Shown here in pieces: positions 9,336-21,800 of a stretch of DNA of 64,000 bases. The notes below the pieces were generated by a model. The model saw only the letters and a list, made by a program, of their open reading frames with translations. It did not search any database and was not told the DNA's origin. The DNA is from Pyrenochaeta sp. MPI-SDFR-AT-0127 (lineage: Eukaryota; Ascomycota; Dothideomycetes; Pleosporales; Cucurbitariaceae). The stretch lies in NCBI GenBank assembly GCA_020747015.1, contig JAGTJM010000004.1, forward strand, positions 930,001 to 994,000. Direction: 5' to 3'. Position 1 is the stretch's first letter. Each line of letters starts with the position of its first letter. The translations under genes and the position numbers were made by a program.

Positions 9336-12300
9336 GTTCCTAGATGAGCTGATTAGATTGTTATATTTACAAGCGTGTGACTTCTAAGACCGCAAGGGCC
9401 AAACCAGAAAGAGTGATGGTCTGACAACACGGAGGACTGCAAGCAGAGCGCACACCGAACGAAGGACTTCACGGACGAGTGAGTAAGGTCTGGTCAAGGG
9501 CAAACAAAAACCGTGGGGAGCTTGAGAGTATTTCAAAATCTCATGTTTTGGCGCGAATCTGGTGGATCAGCGCTCTTCAGCCACCATCCACTTTTGAGCA
9601 TTGCATGCCAAAAGAGATCGCCATAGAAGCCTCTCCCGTTCGACGGACTTTGAAATTCACGGTCTGGGAGGTTCCTTGCCATGCATTTATGCCGAGTCTA
9701 GAACCGATTAAGGACCCTGGCTCTGGCCAAATTTGAGCTAACGTAAACAAGTGATTCAGATCGCATCTCCACCAGAAAAAAAGCATGGAGCATGGTGCGC
9801 AATGAAGTCTTTGAGCCATGAAAGTGGCTGGACTGATCCTCTGGCTACGTTCAAAAGAGATTAGCGAATCGGGCGCGTCTTGAGGCTGAAATGGTGTATC
9901 TAGCGTGCCAAGAGTATCGGTCGCAATGATATGCATCTATTAGGGGAAGCGACTGTTGTGTCTAAGGACCAAAAGACCGCGTTGTACCGTTCCAGCCCTG
10001 CACATGCAATTAACGCTCGTTCGCTGCGCTTATAGACTATTTTGTACAGGACGCAGACACGGCGGTACGGATCCTTAGAAAAAGCTGCAATCTGACAACA
10101 TTGAGATAAGCGTTCTCTACCAACACCGTTAAAAATTCCCTTGCGCAATCATATCGTCGTATTATATCAAGATTTATGATCCAGCTGCTGCCATCTACGT
10201 CAGCATTTGAAAGTTCTGTGGTCATTGTCCACACTCTGATTATCGTAATATTGCTGATCGCGAGCTACGCCAATCACGTTATCGATTACCACCTTGATCA
10301 GCTAGCAGGCGCGAAACAGGGATGCGCACTACCATGTTCACACCCTGTACAACTTGTGAGGGTAACGCGCGTCTCGCCTGACGTAGATTAGCTGAATAGC
10401 TGCGTTCGAGAATACAAAAAGGCTATCCGGTAGCACCTTTTCGCAAAATCCAAGGTCTCAACCCGTTTGTCAAAGCTCTTAACAGCATACTCGTCGTACA
10501 CCTTCTGAGGAGCAACCCATGGACCCGTCAGTTGCAGAATATGAGTACTCTGATGATCAAATGGAGATTATCATTCCCGAGAATCGTAGCAATAAGCGGT
10601 TTCGGATGGAGATGATGACACTTTGGTGCCAGAGAAGAAAGTTTGCAAGGCTTGACTCATCATACTCATTGAATTCTTGTGCTACCAAGCAAACACATGG
10701 GCGGAGCTAGGCTAGGATGATACTACCAGTGCGGTCGGTTAGTTAGCAAAGTGGTTGACAGAGAGGGTCATGGAATTTGAGATAGAATGGCCATGAAGTA
10801 ATACAAATATTGCAGAATTATGAAATCATCTTCTTGTCGATATGATTTGTTTTGCAATTTCCTCGCATTACTCGAACACGCTCGTCTACCAGGTAAGACG
10901 ACAACAATGCCCCATCATTTCTGCCATGCTGAACCCACACTCAACTTTTCCAAGGTATCTTCGCACAATCGCTTTGGCAGATATTAGATGGCTCATAGCC
11001 TATTCTTCTTCCTCCGGTCCTGCTACGAGGACGCACTCGAACGCGAACGGCTTTCGACTGCGCCGCAAACGCTTTGCTACCCCACAGTCCCACCAGCCTG
11101 AGCTTAGGGCGGGAAGGCACTTCCACCATCACTCCTCTAGCATAGTCACGATGGTTCTGTACTCCGAATTCACGCTCTACAGAACAGCTTTGACTTTGTA
11201 CGCCAAAGGAATTGCAGCATCGATGCCATTATCCAACCTCCATCAACACGTAATCGCTGCATTTTCGAAGAATCAATGCATAAGCCCGTCGAATACTAAA
11301 TATCAAACTCATCAAGCTCCGTTGCGAGGCTTCGACGGATCACACGGCGAGATGTACCCAGGACGTTATATTGTACTTCTGTTCCCCGGCCATTCCTTCG
11401 GCAGCATTGGCACAGCGTTGGAAGGGATATGATGAAATTTAACGTCAACATTTTCCATCATATCTGGTCGGACGCAGTCACGTACAGATGCAAAGACGTC
11501 TCTAAGAAGGATGGGATTAGTATAAGAGCAGATGGCGCTGTCGCGGAGGTATTTTGTGTGTCCCAACAAAGACACCACAACTAGAAAAAGCCATAGTGCC
11601 GTGGGACCGCTCGAGTGATTGCACAGTTGTGGCAGTGCTGAAGGGCTTAGTGCGTTAGCGGTCGTCTTCTCTGAATGCGTCCTAGGTACTAGGGATCGGG
11701 TAGGGTGCCTGAATTGCCGTCCCGTCGGCGCTAAGACGTTGAAGTGTTGTTTAAGGCACTGGTAGTACCGACCATGCCAACAAATACGGCGAAGTAGTAA
11801 GCTAAAGGTAAAGAGGGAAACAGGATAATCACTGGGGGTGAGTCCTCCGTCGTGTGTTGATGATCGTCTTGGGGTTGACCAACCTTTTGGAAGCCTCTTG
11901 TGAACACTATTGGTGTGCATCATCGACTAGATGCTAATTCCCTCGATAATTCTCTGAATAACTATAAAAAAGGCGGTGTATCTCGTTTACAGGTTGCACT
12001 CAACGCCCTTCTAGCTCTTTTCTTCGTATACGCTGGCAGTGCTTTGCTACATGATACCCTCTCGAGCAAACCTTGTCCCCGGGAAAAGATATCTAGAGTG
12101 CGCTAAACAGAAAACAGCGGTCACTAACGCGAGATTGCATTTTATCCTTCAATGAAAACTGTTGCACACGATGTGGTGCTAATTTTGGTAGCAGGCCGCA
12201 GTCGGTGATGCTGCAGGGGTTCCCATGCGCCTGGTACTCGCCCACTGGACGGCTCGCTAAGCGCAGGATCCATCATCTCAGCCTTCGGAGTCTAATCTTC

Positions 12301-12402
12301 GAAATTGGAAGGTCCGCGTCTAAGCTAGATAGTACAAAGGTCGCTAGAAGTCCTGATATTCGGCGCATGACTTTCTCGCTCAGTTTTGGGGCTATCCACG
12401 AC
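9336..12402. other. Gene-poor 3-kb interval
   Basis: About 3 kb without a supportable gene. Open frames at 9577-9936 (-), 10519-10710 (+), 10842-11432 (+) and 11366-11923 (-) have neither domain signatures nor splice sites linking them to others. The left end holds the promoter of the chitin-binding gene and the right end that of the large orphan gene. Decayed genes or transposon remnants could be hidden here, but I cannot show it. Confidence 0.4.
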
Positions 12403-15400
12403 ATGACCGCATTTGTGGATGCGAAACGCATCCGGACCTCGACGCTTGCTCAGTTGCGTCAATACTACAAAGAATTGTCTGATCAGGGCTCCGATGAAGA
12501 ACTTACGGAACAACTCTTGCAAACCATCGAACGTGGTTTAATTCCTCCACACACATTCGCACTATGGCTTGGTGTTTCGAAATCGCGACACACAATCCGA
12601 GACGCGCTTCTGCAGAACAAATCAATTATCGTCCGAGGGCTAGCATTAAAGCAACTTCAAGCCGATCTTCGCTCATCCACATGGAGGGAGACGTGGGATG
12701 GTGTTGGCGGTACTACGGGTGTGCTCGAGATATTTGCCGATTTGTCAGTGCTGGAAGTGAGGGATGCTTGCAAAGTCATCGGACGTTCTGCGAAGGGAGC
12801 AGACCTGACAGCGAAGAGAGAATGCTTCACACATCTTTTCAAAGGGCTGCATCCAAGCTACTTTCCCAACGCGATTTATAAAACAGCCGACCAACGGCCA
12901 TTGAAAAAGTACTATGGCCTTCTTGCAACTACTTGCTCCCCAGATGTTATCGAGCAAGCGATCTCAGATAGCATAGATGGAGTCCTGAAACACGCGAGGC
13001 AACGAGACCTATTACAGTACCATTCGATGAGCATTGGTCAAGAACAATTACGAAGACTCATTAATGATCATAGAGGAGCCGTCGATGAGAAGCAGTTGCG
13101 GGATCTTTGTCGGCACTACCCTGCATCAAGTTCGCAGGAACGAGGTTTCTCGGCCTCCATGCAGTTCGCTCTCACGTTGTTGCGCGGATTGGTTCAGCCA
13201 GGCGCCTCCAGTGTTGATGATACCTTCTTCATCAATGACCTTGTTCGGCCGCTGCTAAAGCGTGCTGTCAGGAAACGCGCGAAATCGGATCGTGTCCATG
13301 AGATTGTTGATCTGACCGTGCGCTATCTCGAGCTCCATCCGAGCGCAGGAAAAATGATCACCACAAAGAATGGCGATATCCTTTACCTTGTCGCTTACTG
13401 CTGGGCACGTAAGCCCACTTTATTCGAGGTACCTTTGCTTACTCTCATCTCTCACCCGTTGTATGGTACCTCTCAACTGGACGAGCTTAATCGCTGGGAT
13501 GGTTTCCTTGCTCGTGTTGTACCGTCACGTCGTTACGCACTACTACGTTTCGGGATACAGGCTTCAACGAGTCTGGATCTTGATGTGAATACTGATCTCC
13601 GCAATGTCAAAGGCTTTTTGACCCATAGTCTTCTTACCAAATTGGGACCAGTAGACTCATTGTCACTATTCACCCGCTTGCGTAAAGAACGTGGCGACGA
13701 GAACCTAGTTGGTTGTGGCAACCCACAGAGCATTCTCTCTCTGACACCAACATATGAAACGTGTGATGGAGATCCGGAACTGTATCACATTCAATTACTA
13801 AAGCTGAATCGTTGTGGTGAAGAGGCAGAAACGCTTGCGACTAGGTACGTCGAACGCCGTAAGAAGCAAGCTACTTCAGCACCTCAACCAGAACAACGAG
13901 GCTTTTACAGCAAGTCAGCTTTATTCGGCGCGATTGCTAGTGGATCGTTGGATCTATACAAGAACGCGATTGATTGGTCAAAGCGTTTCATACGAGACCC
14001 ACTTGTATTCAAAGAGATTCATCCTCGGTCGTACCCCGACGAGGCCATCAGCTTGCTCTCAGGTATCCCAGAGCCGTATGAGGCTTCGCTCACAATGTCA
14101 GACCTGCACAATCGTGTAAAGAAGGCAAATTCTATACTGACAAGCATGTTCGACACAGCCTGTGCGGCTTTGCAGGAGCCCTCTTTTGTTTCCCACAACT
14201 GGGAAGGCGTGCTTCGTCTATTTTTCGAAGCAGTTGCAAAGCGCATCAAGCTCATGCCAATGGTGAGAACAACCTTAGAACCATCTGAGGATGAACTTTA
14301 TCACGGCATTTGGGAGCCTACGATTTCCCTTCTCATTGCAATTGAAGAGAAGGCAAATCAAGATGGCTACGAGAGACTCCAAGCTAGCTCGGTCCGGGGC
14401 ATTCTCTCGCATGGTGGAGCTGATGTTGCGCTTAAGACCCACGACATATCGATTTTGAAGTTCCTCGATGAGCTCGCTGTAGCTCGAAACGCACTGTGGT
14501 CCGCAGCAAGAGCCTCCAAGCACCCTACTATCAACACATTACCAGAAAATCTTCCCCGTGGTTTACCAATTCAGCATCTTATAGCACCGTGGATACTGGA
14601 TGTAGAAGATCTTGGAACTTATGCCCCATATCTTTTTTCCCGTACGATGGATACATTGTTCGCCAAGATACCTCGTGTTCTCGAGACTGTGCCAAAAGAC
14701 AAGGCATTTCTGAAGCTTATGGGAATATTCGCAGACAGTTATCAGCTTGCTCTACAATTATATATTCCTCCATCATGTGAGCAGACAGTGAAGCAGGAAA
14801 GGATTCAGAAGGCGTGGCAGTATGCAATAGGTCCATTGAGTCGAAATCGGATGAGCCAGGACGAAGCAGAACGTTTCTGGCGGGACAAGAAGCCCAGATA
14901 CTTGGGGGAGTGGCCACCTATCAAATCCCAAGACTCTACGAATATTGAACTGCCTCTGTTTTCCGAGACCATTGATTCAACCAAGCCAATGTTGTGGAAT
15001 CCATTTCGGGAAGTAAAGCCACAGAAGACACGTCGAAATCTCGGAAAACCCACTTATGTTGATCTTGCGACAGTAATCGCCCAGCTGACTTCCTACAACC
15101 CCAAATTTGGAAATACTCTCGTGCTACGCAATCAAGAAGTTCCTCCATCCATACCCGCACGCATTCCATGGGAAGAGATGCGCAAGTGGTGCGAGAGTCA
15201 GGCCATAGCTGCAATGCTACATTTTGACACCCGGTTCGGTTTCAACGAGGACGGTGCCTTGGCAAGTCCTTTCCCCTCGGAGATTGATGCACGATACCCT
15301 TCTCTTCTTCTGCATCCGGATTCACAGATCTTAGACACTTGGACAGCGATTGCGATGATTTATAGTGGTATTGATGCAGTTCCCTCTGAGCTACTGTACC

Positions 15401-17328
15401 AAGTCACTCAAAATATTGCTGCTGCTCTTGATGCTGCAGACTCTGGCAAGGCTATCTGCCCTGCAAACGCGTATGCCAAGCTCCACGAAATAGTTATGAT
15501 GCTTATTATTAAGCTTGGGGAATGCGATAGACCTAGCCTGGCCAAAGACTTCATCATTCAAACGATCCTCAATCGACCGAATTCAAGCTCCTGGCACCGA
15601 CAATTATTGAAGCCAAGTTTCCTTCGCAGACTCTCAGCTTCTGACGCGAAGGCTTGTTTCGAGACATTTGCAACGCAGCTTGTTGGCACAATGCAAGCAA
15701 GACAGGAAGAGTTCGATATTGCGAAAAGACAGGGAGATGAAGCTTTCGAGAAGTCTGTTGTTCAAGAGCAGCCGGCTGATGTACCTCATATCAAAGTCAC
15801 TACGATCAAGTTTTTCGCCGAACTTCTGCGAGGCACAGACTTCATCGGCGAAAATCATGCTGTTACAGTCCTTACCATCCTCGCTCGGTCGGCACTTCAC
15901 ATCGATGTTCGCCTAAGTATCGTAAGCAGTCTACTGGCAATGCTCAAAACTGCTTCGGAGACAGGGCAGGAGGAGGTACTCACCGGCCTGGGGCTTCTTG
16001 CGTCATCAGCTGGAAACTTAAACGAGAGAGAGCCCGTCACTGAAAGTGACTGGAAACAGGCAGAGACGGAAATCTCGCTTCCTGAGATGCAATTTGTTCC
16101 TGGTGAATCATTGGATGTTAGATCACCAATACTGCATGCTTTACTGGCGTATATTCGCAATGAAGCGAGCGATGCGACCTCTTTGCAGCCTTACGTGGAA
16201 CGCATCATACTTCCAACCATAGCGAGATTGACACAACAAACATCCAGATGGGTGTCGTTATTCCGCGTAAAATATGGGATTGACGAAATTGACATACCTC
16301 TTCTACCACGACAAACCAATCTTATACCAATGGTGCTGTCTGCCAAGGGCGCAAAACTGAATCTTTTGCCGCGGAAATTGTTGGAAGATTTTACGACACA
16401 CATAATGTTCAACATCGCACCTCCCCCGACAATCAGAAGGCTGAACGAGAAATTCAAAAGCGATCCTGCGCTTCGTTGCCAGCCCGATGTATCGACTTGG
16501 CTGCAGCTTTACGGCGAAGGTCTTGACATCGTGAAACATTTCACATTATTCGACATGCTCTCACTGCTTGAACAAGCACTAGATGCCTCGGATGCAGAAG
16601 CGATTACACCAAACGTGATCCAAGAGAACTTTCTCAAAGTTTTCCGCCTTGTAATCGCAAATGACACCCCCTCCTATCATACGCTATCGACTACCCTGAC
16701 CAATCGGCTGACCATGGGAGACTGTCTCGCTAAGACCTGGTGGCTAACACATGGCAAGACCACAATTGAGGCTATCATCGCACATGTAGGGTCACTCCGC
16801 ACCCGAGAATGGGATTGCGATCCGCATCGGAATCCGGCTGTTCTACCCGAGACCTTCGATTGGCGCCTCCTTCTTCTTGACTACCCTTGGCCACAGCGCA
16901 GCGACAATGACGATGACCGTGAACGCAAGTGCAAAGCTTTTGCAGACCAATTAGAAACCTTACTGAAAGAAATGAGCGGCTCAATGTATCACGAGAACTT
17001 TTTTGAGCTGCAGGTCACCCTTGGGCGCTATATTCCAAACTCAAGCATGCCTAACTCGCTAGAGTATGCACTGGGAGACAACTGGGTCTTGACAGCTATT
17101 CATCTGGGAGGCCTTGCAAAGTCGATGTTGAGCTGCGTAACGACGTCGGATCTGTTGAGGATGAAGCTGGCGAAGACTTTGGTAGATGTAGCTGGAAACA
17201 TGGATGACATTGAACCTGGGCTGAGAAAGAGGTTAGGCGCACTGGTCGAAAGCTGGAAGGCTTGTGAGAATGAAGATATTCGAAGGATTGGGTATTCGAT
17301 GGAGGAGAAGTATTTCAGCACGACTTAG
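12403..17328 (+). CDS. Large intronless protein of unknown function
   Basis: One uninterrupted frame; from the ATG at 12403 it encodes 1,641 residues. Upstream in-frame ATGs at 12367 and 12208 would add 12 or 65 residues. I chose 12403 because it has a purine at -3, whereas the ATG at 12367 has C there, and because the preceding codons are Arg/Ser-rich like translated leader. The protein is soluble, with no signal peptide and no clear membrane segment, and is made of regularly spaced amphipathic Leu-rich helices, suggesting an alpha-solenoid scaffold. I recognise no catalytic motif or named family. Absence of introns over 5 kb contrasts with the multi-exon neighbours. It is transcribed towards the PKS gene, which lies on the other strand, and is probably not part of that cluster. 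Confidence 0.75.
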   Translation: MTAFVDAKRIRTSTLAQLRQYYKELSDQGSDEELTEQLLQTIERGLIPPHTFALWLGVSKSRHTIRDALLQNKSIIVRGLALKQLQADLRSSTWRETWDGVGGTTGVLEIFADLSVLEVRDACKVIGRSAKGADLTAKRECFTHLFKGLHPSYFPNAIYKTADQRPLKKYYGLLATTCSPDVIEQAISDSIDGVLKHARQRDLLQYHSMSIGQEQLRRLINDHRGAVDEKQLRDLCRHYPASSSQERGFSASMQFALTLLRGLVQPGASSVDDTFFINDLVRPLLKRAVRKRAKSDRVHEIVDLTVRYLELHPSAGKMITTKNGDILYLVAYCWARKPTLFEVPLLTLISHPLYGTSQLDELNRWDGFLARVVPSRRYALLRFGIQASTSLDLDVNTDLRNVKGFLTHSLLTKLGPVDSLSLFTRLRKERGDENLVGCGNPQSILSLTPTYETCDGDPELYHIQLLKLNRCGEEAETLATRYVERRKKQATSAPQPEQRGFYSKSALFGAIASGSLDLYKNAIDWSKRFIRDPLVFKEIHPRSYPDEAISLLSGIPEPYEASLTMSDLHNRVKKANSILTSMFDTACAALQEPSFVSHNWEGVLRLFFEAVAKRIKLMPMVRTTLEPSEDELYHGIWEPTISLLIAIEEKANQDGYERLQASSVRGILSHGGADVALKTHDISILKFLDELAVARNALWSAARASKHPTINTLPENLPRGLPIQHLIAPWILDVEDLGTYAPYLFSRTMDTLFAKIPRVLETVPKDKAFLKLMGIFADSYQLALQLYIPPSCEQTVKQERIQKAWQYAIGPLSRNRMSQDEAERFWRDKKPRYLGEWPPIKSQDSTNIELPLFSETIDSTKPMLWNPFREVKPQKTRRNLGKPTYVDLATVIAQLTSYNPKFGNTLVLRNQEVPPSIPARIPWEEMRKWCESQAIAAMLHFDTRFGFNEDGALASPFPSEIDARYPSLLLHPDSQILDTWTAIAMIYSGIDAVPSELLYQVTQNIAAALDAADSGKAICPANAYAKLHEIVMMLIIKLGECDRPSLAKDFIIQTILNRPNSSSWHRQLLKPSFLRRLSASDAKACFETFATQLVGTMQARQEEFDIAKRQGDEAFEKSVVQEQPADVPHIKVTTIKFFAELLRGTDFIGENHAVTVLTILARSALHIDVRLSIVSSLLAMLKTASETGQEEVLTGLGLLASSAGNLNEREPVTESDWKQAETEISLPEMQFVPGESLDVRSPILHALLAYIRNEASDATSLQPYVERIILPTIARLTQQTSRWVSLFRVKYGIDEIDIPLLPRQTNLIPMVLSAKGAKLNLLPRKLLEDFTTHIMFNIAPPPTIRRLNEKFKSDPALRCQPDVSTWLQLYGEGLDIVKHFTLFDMLSLLEQALDASDAEAITPNVIQENFLKVFRLVIANDTPSYHTLSTTLTNRLTMGDCLAKTWWLTHGKTTIEAIIAHVGSLRTREWDCDPHRNPAVLPETFDWRLLLLDYPWPQRSDNDDDRERKCKAFADQLETLLKEMSGSMYHENFFELQVTLGRYIPNSSMPNSLEYALGDNWVLTAIHLGGLAKSMLSCVTTSDLLRMKLAKTLVDVAGNMDDIEPGLRKRLGALVESWKACENEDIRRIGYSMEEKYFSTT

Positions 17329-18879
17329 CTAGGTGGCAACAGAGGAGATGTAGGTCCTTATAGATTACTTACTATGTAGCATTTCAATCCTGGCTTTATG
17401 CTTTAACCGTTTGCTTTCCCCCGTACAATCTGGAAAAAAGCAACTGCATACTAAGAGACTATGCCTAAGCGAAGCTTTAAAGGCCTCACATCCTCCTAAT
17501 GGCTTTTCGGCGATCTGCGGCATTTCTTCTGGGACTGTATATACACTAGTGCTAGCGTTTGTACTATTCCACGCGCACCATTCCGCTATTTACAGCCCTC
17601 ACTACAACTACCAAGTTCTTCTGAACCAATACGCCACCGGGAAATCTACATTAAACTGCTCGTAACTACAGTGGAATACTTTATACTCTTTTGGCCTTAC
17701 TCACATTATTTTCTCATTTTATTTAGCTCCTACTGTGCTGTAGGACCGTTCTTGGATCAATTAGGCAATTTAGGCGAGGTGACAAGAAAGACACGTGGGC
17801 TTTTGCAGATCCGTGGACACTATTACCTCACCCCTAGTCTCCTCCCTAGTCCTAGTCTTTCATTTTCACGACTGCGTGTAAGCTCATACGTCGGCCTTGC
17901 GAACCCACAAGTATTGCTGAAATCTCTTTTGAAACGCTTAGACACATTAGCATCGAATAATATCGCGACTTTCAACAGTCTCCACTCTTTACGTGCTGTT
18001 GTCTAACGCTGTAGACAAGATTAAATGCGATGGAAGCCGTTTAGATCCTTGTAGTTGTCAATTTATTTTGCGGGCGACGTCGATACAGACTCTTCGTCAC
18101 TATGTTTCCTAATCAACAGCTCACCGCCCGAAGGTGCTTCTGTTTCACCAAATTTCGGCCTCCCCAGCGACATAATCACCAATTCTTCAACCACTGTGAA
18201 TGTGAAAGAGTAATGAAGCTGGAATCACGAATGAGTAACCAACCACGAACTGAATCGAGACGAGTACGGCGCCTATCAAAGGTAGATGGAAGAGAACGAT
18301 GACGAAGTTTTCGATGACGAACCAGTTATCCTTCAAAAACTCTTGCACTGCTGCGGCAGGTTCGTCCGCAAGCTCCGCTACCTCTTTTGGTTCAAATCAT
18401 TGCGCAAAGCTTCGCCATAGAGCGTGAGTACACCACTCAGGTTGATTGGTTCCAGATTTGACAGTCTGATAGTTTAGAGACTAGGGAAGAATCTCTTGTG
18501 AAAAATTGCTTCATGTTTCTTTACATGCCTTGGAAAAGTTGCATTTTGGCGAGGATATTCATGGACGTGTAGATATCCAATGGAGTGTGTTTGCAGCCCT
18601 TTCACGTAGACGCAGAGAAGGCACAATAACACGCTCTCAGAATCTAATCTATAACCCATCTGAATATGTACTGTGAGATCTTTCTCCCAAGATAGTAATA
18701 TTATAAAATGTCACGTTAGCGGACCAGTAATTCTGTCTAACATAGCTAACAACATTTCCGCCACCGTATGGATAGATACTTAGACACCAAAGAGTAAGCG
18801 GCATCTGGACTTCGCTGTTGTTCATAAATTGTCCACTATTAAGCCTCTTCTTGAGGAGAAGAGGAAAACAATCGTTCAC
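17329..18879. other. Convergent intergenic region
   Basis: Lies between the 3' ends of the large orphan gene (forward) and the PKS gene (reverse), so no promoter is expected. Short ORFs at 17411-18302 have no domain signal. Nothing else is visible; this is the natural left boundary of the metabolite cluster. Confidence 0.45.
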
Positions 18880-21800
18880 CTATGAATTCCTGAGTTTACT
18901 TTTCAAAGCGACCGAAACACCCAGGGTCTCCAAAGAACCTTCACTCAAAATCTCGAAGATGGGGACACTAGCCGCGAATTCTTTTGCGAACCATGCTCGC
19001 AGTTCGATGGCCATGAGAGAGTCCACACCAAAATCATGCAAGGGTCGACTGAAATCAACCTCTGACATGTCAATGGATCTGGAATGGCTACCCATTAATC
19101 GTCCCACCAGCGCCCGTGATACAACATCTCCAGCTTTGGTGATGCTCTCTGCTGCTAAGAACTCGGCCTTGTTTTTGGCTGACACTGACTCAGCCCCACC
19201 TTCAGCTTGACTTCCCTTGCCACTATTCACGACGTGGCTGTAGAATGGTAGATTAATATGGTTGGATGGGTCGTCCAACACCTTGTTCCTGAGTTTGGAT
19301 GGTGGTGCCACACCAATGCAGACCTGGGAGGCCTCCTGAGTGAGAAGACCCCGATCTGGATCGCAATAGTAGTCGAGGAGACCAAACATCAAAGCTGGTG
19401 ATACGCCAGACAGCAAGCCACCCTTGAACAAGCGCTCGCGCAGAACATCATCTTCAGCCAAAACACCGTGGCCGAGCATAGCTCCGAGGTCCAACGATAC
19501 TGCTCGCTCACCTTGCGCCACTCGGTACCTCGCAAGCCCATCCATATATGTATTGCCAGCGGCGTAGTTGGCTTGACCTGCATTGCCGAGGACACCAGCG
19601 ATTGAAGAAAGAAGTATGAAGAAGTCCATGCCCTTTGGAAGAAGATTATGGAGGTTCCATGTTCCCTGCACTTTCGGGTCGACACTCGTCTTCCAGTCTT
19701 CGTACGACATGTTCTCGAACAGTGCGTCCTGATATCAAGTCAATAAATTGCCTGGAGGATTATTGCACGTAGAGACTTACTCTTAGTACCATGGATGATT
19801 GCATGCAGCCTCCGATTGGTGGCATTGTTTTGGAATACTTGTCAAGGACAGCCTGGAGCGCGTTGGCATCAGCGATATCACATGATGGTGTCTCAACGTG
19901 AGCACCAGCTTCATTGAGCTCTTGAACGATCTTTGCAGCCGCTTCGTTTCGCATTCCTGACCTAGACAAGAGGATGAGGTTCTTAGCACCTCGTTCTTTG
20001 ACCATCCATTCAGCAATCGCTCGTCCGAGTCCGCCCGTACCACCTGCGATCACATATGTCTTATCGACATCAAATGAGAAGCTTGGTTTGGCTTGAATAA
20101 TTGTCTGCAGAAGGTCAGAAATGGCGTCACGTATTTCAAGTTCGTGGAAACACTTACAGGAAGAATTGAATCATCGGTCATCTTTAGGATGATCTTTCCG
20201 ATCATTTGGCCATCCTGCAGCATTCTGAAAGCTTTCTCCACATCCTGGATAGGCATTACCTGCAATGGTTCGATAGGGCGGTAGATACCCTTCACTTGGT
20301 CTTGGAAGATGACTTCGATGTTCCTGGCCACAATGGAGGGATCATCTTTAGCGAGTGTCGAAATCTCCAGAGCCATGAAAGTAGCCCCTCTAGTAAATGG
20401 ACGCATGGGTAGATTATTATTCTCCGCGATGTCCTTGCGTCCCATCTCAATAAATCGACCATAAGCAGCAATGATGTTCCAAGAAGCGAGCAAGGCTTCT
20501 CCAGCCAAGGAATTCAGAACCACGTCCACTCCGCGATTGTTGGTCATACGCATAATGCCCTTGGCAAAGAGGGTGTTGCGACTGGAGAAAATATGATCTT
20601 CGGGGATTCCGTAGTGTTCCATTAGGAAAAACTTCTTCTTCTCAGATCCAACAGTCGCATACACCTCTGCACCCGCTTGCTGTGCGACCTGGACAGCCCA
20701 CTGGCCGGTACCGCCAGCAGCAGAGTGGATAAGAACCGTCTCTCCTTTTTTCAACTTTGCAATCTCAATGAGTCCATAGTAGGAGACGCACATTTGGGTT
20801 GGGATGCATACAGCATGTTCAAGAGAAAGAGCATCTGGAACTCTCGCGACAAGATCACGTGGCACTCTGGAGTATGTGCTGAAAGCAGTAGGGCTGACTG
20901 CACATACGCGATCTCCAGGCTGCATGTCGGTGATGCTAGATCCTACGCGGCTTACGATACCTGCGCACTCGTGCCCGAACGTGGTTCCTTCAATGCGTCC
21001 CAAAGCAAGCAGAAGGTCTTTGAAGTTGAGGCCGATCACATCCACCCGTACTTCGACCTCGTTTGGACCAAGGTCGTTATAATATTCGGTGTCTTCAATG
21101 AAGTGAAGTGTATCAAGAAGACCCGGAGTGCTAACCCACATCCTAAGTGGAGGACAGTCCTTGAGCGCCAGCTTCTTTGAGACAAAGGGAACAGACTTCT
21201 CTAGAACTTTTTCAGTGACTTCGTGGGATTTGATCATTCGACCAACATGGAACTGGCCATGCTTTTGTCTGTACTCAGGCTCGTAGTCATGGCTAATCGA
21301 GCTAAAGTCAGAGATTTTGATCAATGTTGTGATGGATGCGACAATACGTTCCAATGAACCTGGCTCCAGAGAGGCGATAGTAAAGATACATTCCTGATTC
21401 TCAGCGCGAACGACACGCGCCAGACCATCTATCATTGTGCAGCTGGGCGAAATCTGGCCATTCTCTTCCTGAACTGTGAGCCATAGAGCACCTTTTGCGA
21501 CTACCAATGTCTGCTGCAGAACAGAAAACAACTCCGAAGATATGTCCTTAAGTAACGAACTTTCGAGCTCAGGAAGGAATATGTACGCAAGCTCGTCATT
21601 GGCAGTTGATTGAAGTTGATGCAGAGACTGGATTTGACAAGTGTGATCAGTCTCGAGTATTGCCTTCTGCAAGGCGCCTGCAAGCTCTTGTTGGTAGACG
21701 GACTCTTGCTCGACAACAAGGGCAAGCCGCATGGGGCTCTTCTCGAGTTTCTCAACAGGTTTTGTAGAAATGAGAGCTTTGTTTGCATCGGTGAACTCTT

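Noticed and set aside
10519..10710. Small forward ORF of 63 codons
   Set aside because: Acidic start looked protein-like, but it is short, isolated and turns into random-looking sequence after 30 codons.
10842..11432. Forward ORF of 196 codons
   Set aside because: No domain, no good splice partners, His/Ser/Arg-rich composition as in non-coding DNA; overlapped at its end by another ORF on the opposite strand.
11366..11923. Reverse ORF of 185 codons
   Set aside because: No domain signal or splice support and a composition like random translation.
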